Shown: positions 61,884 to 64,000 of the stretch, in pieces
Position numbering within the stretch: position 1 is the first letter of the stretch
How the letters are laid out: each line of letters opens with the position of its first letter
NCBI GenBank assembly: GCA_028713555.1
Contig: JAQTOA010000017.1
Location: 1-64,000, forward strand
Reading direction: 5' to 3'
From: Sterolibacterium sp.
GTDB taxonomy: Bacteria > Pseudomonadota > Gammaproteobacteria > Burkholderiales > Rhodocyclaceae
DNA: 64,000 nucleotides
Translations under genes and position numbers: made by a program
Notes under the pieces: generated by a model
The model's database searches: none
Told to the model about the DNA's origin: nothing
What the model saw: only the letters and a program-made list of their open reading frames with translations

Positions 61884-63281
61884 GTGACGAATCGCGTTCT
61901 CACCGAGTGGCTGGCCGAGGATCCGGTTTTCTGGGACAGCCAGGGCCGTGCCATCGCCAACCGTAACCTGTGGCTGTCGATCCCGGCTTTGCTGCTGGCG
62001 TTCGCGGTCTGGATGGTGTGGTCGGTGGTCGTGGTAAACCTCCCCAACATCGGCTTCCAGTTCACCACCAGCCAGTTGTTCTGGCTTACCGCCCTGCCGG
62101 CGCTGTGCGGAGCGACGCTGCGCATCTTCTACTCCTTCATGGTGCCGATCTTCGGCGGCCGGCGCTGGACGGCCTTGTCCACCGCCTCGCTGTTGTTGCC
62201 GACAATCGGCATCGGCATCGCCGTGCAGAACCCGGCCACCTCCTATTCCACCTTCGTGATTCTGGCGCTGCTGTGCGGTTTCGGCGGCGGCAACTTCGCC
62301 TCGTCGATGGCCAACATCAACTTCTTCTTTCCCAAGGCGCAGAAGGGCATTGCCCTCGGTTTGAATGCCGGGCTGGGCAACCTTGGCGTCTCGGTGGTGC
62401 AGTTCGTGGTGCCGCTGGTGATTACCGCCGGGATGTTCGGCCCGCTGGGTGGCGAGCCGCAGACCTGGATCGATCTGAGCAGGGGCAGCAGCGAGACCAA
62501 GGCCATGTGGCTGCAGAATGCAGGCTATTTCTGGGTGCCGTTCATCGCCGTGTCGGCCATCGCCGCATGGTTCGGCATGAACGATCTGGCCAGCGCCAAA
62601 GCTTCTATTGCGGAACAGGCGGTGATTTTCAAACGCAAGCACAACTGGCTGATGTGCTGGCTGTACCTCGGCACCTTCGGCTCCTTCATCGGCTACTCGG
62701 CGGGCTTTCCGCTGCTCATCAAGAGTCAGTTCCCCGGCGTCAATGCACTCTCCTACGCGTTTCTCGGACCACTGGTCGGCGCTCTGATCCGGCCGGTGGG
62801 CGGCTGGCTGTCCGACCGGGTAGGCGGCGCCACCGTGACTTTCTGGAACTTCATCGCGATGGCAGCGGCGGTCTGTGGCGTGCTGTACTTTCTGCCATCC
62901 ACTGCCTCGGCTGGAAATTTCTTCGGCTTCATGGCTATGTTCATGCTGCTCTTCGCCACATCGGGCATCGGCAACGGCTCGACGTTTTGCATGATCCCGG
63001 TGATTTTCATGACCGAGCAGCAACGTTTGGCCAAGGGCGGAGATGACGCCGCCCAGGACCAGGCAATAAAGAACGCCAACAAGGAAGCGGCTGCGGTGCT
63101 GGGTTTCTCATCCGCGATCGGCGCCTACGGCGGATTCTTCATCCCGAAGAGCTACGGTACCTCGATCTTGATAACGGGTAGTCCGGAAGCAGCGCTGTAT
63201 GGCTTCATCCTCTTCTATCTGAGCTGCATCCTCGTCACCTGGTGGTACTACGCCCGCGACAACGCCGAAATGGCTTGCTAA
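61884..63281 (+). CDS. narK: Nitrate/nitrite porter, NarK family (third of three)
   Basis: 465 residues from GTG 61884 (GGAAG upstream). A TTG at 61863, directly after the preceding stop, is an alternative that adds 7 residues. FWDSQGRAIANRNLWLSIPA and GLNAGLGNLGVSVVQFVVPL match the second porter closely, so the two arose by duplication. GNGSTFCMIPVIF lies in the second half. No narGHJI or nap genes follow, so the nitrate reductase must be encoded elsewhere. Confidence 0.92.
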   Translation: MTNRVLTEWLAEDPVFWDSQGRAIANRNLWLSIPALLLAFAVWMVWSVVVVNLPNIGFQFTTSQLFWLTALPALCGATLRIFYSFMVPIFGGRRWTALSTASLLLPTIGIGIAVQNPATSYSTFVILALLCGFGGGNFASSMANINFFFPKAQKGIALGLNAGLGNLGVSVVQFVVPLVITAGMFGPLGGEPQTWIDLSRGSSETKAMWLQNAGYFWVPFIAVSAIAAWFGMNDLASAKASIAEQAVIFKRKHNWLMCWLYLGTFGSFIGYSAGFPLLIKSQFPGVNALSYAFLGPLVGALIRPVGGWLSDRVGGATVTFWNFIAMAAAVCGVLYFLPSTASAGNFFGFMAMFMLLFATSGIGNGSTFCMIPVIFMTEQQRLAKGGDDAAQDQAIKNANKEAAAVLGFSSAIGAYGGFFIPKSYGTSILITGSPEAALYGFILFYLSCILVTWWYYARDNAEMAC

Positions 63282-63708
63282 TGGATCATAAAATATTCCC
63301 GTGGCCAGTAGCCGCCATTTTCCCTAAGGCAATCCTAGAGTACTCGAAGGTCTCAGTTCGACCCAGTGCGGACTTACGACTTGGTCGACGTGGCTTGACA
63401 GGATGCAACCGGACAGACCATATTCCAACAGCATGAGTCATGCTCTGGACCCCAAGGGGTCAGAGGACATTTGAATACAAAATAGCGGGTCTGCATCTGG
63501 TTGCAGTCGTTGCCTATTACATTTTGTTTCAATCTATTTATTGCACTCGAAAGGTATTACGAATAGCGTAGTTAAGCGCTTGTATTTTCACATCGCAATC
63601 CTCCCATACTGAAGACGATGTGTTGAGGCGGCGTAGCTGTCCGGTCCCGCCAACCAGACCGCATCCATTATCGCGCACAGGCTAATCAAAATTATGGGGG
63701 CACGCGCA
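63282..63708. other. Intergenic region after the narK operon, no gene found
   Basis: No supported open frame in 427 bp. It contains a 23-bp palindrome (63443-63465) and an AT-rich part (about 63470-63600) that probably holds the promoter of the secreted protein. Minus-strand frames here overlap that gene and look like shadows. Confidence 0.5.
63443..63465. repeat. Imperfect palindrome downstream of narK (REP-like or terminator)
   Basis: CTCTGGACCCC and GGGGTCAGAG pair around AA with one bulged G. The GGGGTCAGAG half resembles motifs flanking repeat-associated transposases in many Proteobacteria, but only one copy is visible. It could also end the narK transcript, although no T-run follows. 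Confidence 0.4.
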
Positions 63709-64000
63709 ATGATGCGAATCTCTCGGTTTCTGGGCTCCTCGAACGAAGTGACTTTGTCGCACAGCCTCTGCGCTCTTCGTAACCTGCTGGTATTCGCTCT
63801 CGTTGCCGCCCCGACAATTGTTAATGCGGAAGTCACATTCCCCATAGCCAACACATCGAGACTTGAGAATAGCTTCGGCGCCGCATTTGACGGTACCAAT
63901 TTTCTGGTAAGCATCGCGGATAAGCCTACGCCTGATCCTGACAACAATAACCAAAGCACCACGGCGCAGCTCGTTTCAAAGACAGGTGCCCTCGTGGGTT
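63709..64000 (+). CDS. Secreted protein of unknown function, N-terminal part (cut by window end)
   Basis: The open frame runs from ATG 63709 (GGGGG 8 bp before) to the window edge with no stop. A long signal peptide (NLLVFALVAAPTIVNA, cleavage near residue 40) is followed by EVTFPIANTSRLENSFGAAF and DGTNFLVSIADKP. The FDGTNFLV unit resembles the first blade of beta-propeller-like secreted proteins, but this is only suggestive. An in-frame ATG at 63694 and another at 63712 are alternative starts. The C-terminus is outside the window. Confidence 0.65.
   Translation, partial: MMRISRFLGSSNEVTLSHSLCALRNLLVFALVAAPTIVNAEVTFPIANTSRLENSFGAAFDGTNFLVSIADKPTPDPDNNNQSTTAQLVSKTGALVG

Noticed and set aside
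63588-63962. 124-codon minus-strand frame at the window end
   Set aside because: The plus strand has a start with a purine-rich site, a clear signal peptide and an open frame to the edge, so the minus frame is most likely its shadow.

Overview
The window looks like chromosomal DNA of a GC-rich, facultatively anaerobic betaproteobacterium, probably of the Rhodocyclales/Sterolibacteriaceae type. This placement is an inference from gene content: 6-oxocyclohex-1-ene-1-carbonyl-CoA hydrolase (anaerobic aromatic degradation), pyruvate:ferredoxin oxidoreductase, NarX/NarL with three NarK-type porters, an octaheme hydroxylamine-oxidoreductase-like cytochrome, a complete glycogen cluster and many c-di-GMP proteins. 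No rRNA, tRNA, CRISPR array or prophage was seen.

Layout. 1-3.7 kb: the right end of an IS66-type element that has cut an NfeD-like gene, two small paralogous proteins of unknown function, a lone bamA/oah gene, a frameshifted membrane-protein pseudogene and a Lys/Ala-rich DUF2934 protein. 3.7-14.7 kb: glycogen metabolism, with glgB divergent from glgC - GH57 - glgP - pgi - glgA. The glgA gene has no ATG, GTG or TTG start ahead of its conserved N-terminus. 14.7-19.6 kb: an RND efflux pump with its adaptor, and an acyl-CoA thioesterase. 19.6-28.0 kb: a tightly overlapping minus-strand signalling operon (receiver-PAS-GGDEF-EAL, orphan solute-binding lipoprotein, PhnD-PAS-kinase, DUF3365 haem-motif kinase, CheY-like receiver, receiver-PAS-GGDEF). 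28.3-36.1 kb: a DUF349 protein, a lipoprotein, a DUF1178 gene pair and nifJ. 36.3-49.2 kb: a second minus-strand run of c-di-GMP and chemotaxis genes (single receiver, Cache-PAS-GGDEF-EAL, MCP, PAS-GGDEF-EAL, HDOD, PAS-HD-GYP-hemerythrin, PAS-GGDEF-EAL), several joined by 4-nt overlaps. 49.4-53.6 kb: two periplasmic TPR proteins followed by a NarX-like kinase and LuxR-type regulator pair. 53.7-63.3 kb: a nitrate-response region with the octaheme cytochrome, narL and narX on the minus strand, then uspA and three narK-type genes on the plus strand. 63.7-64 kb: the start of a secreted protein cut by the window edge.

How the parts fit. The aromatic hydrolase, PFOR, nitrate transporters and octaheme cytochrome fit a life of anaerobic respiration on nitrogen oxides. 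PFOR could supply reduced ferredoxin for ring reduction (inference). NarL-type 7-2-7 palindromes lie upstream of the octaheme gene and in the narX/uspA intergenic region, next to an FNR-like box. This suggests that NarXL and an oxygen regulator control the whole region. The two c-di-GMP clusters sense periplasmic ligands, redox or oxygen (DUF3365 CxxCH, hemerythrin) and would set motility or biofilm behaviour.

The most unusual points are: a G9 tract where a one-base slip would fuse HD-GYP-hemerythrin to GGDEF-EAL; the non-canonical glgA start; two solute-binding modules wired to kinases with no transporter; the NarL palindromes; and the IS66/nfeD junction.
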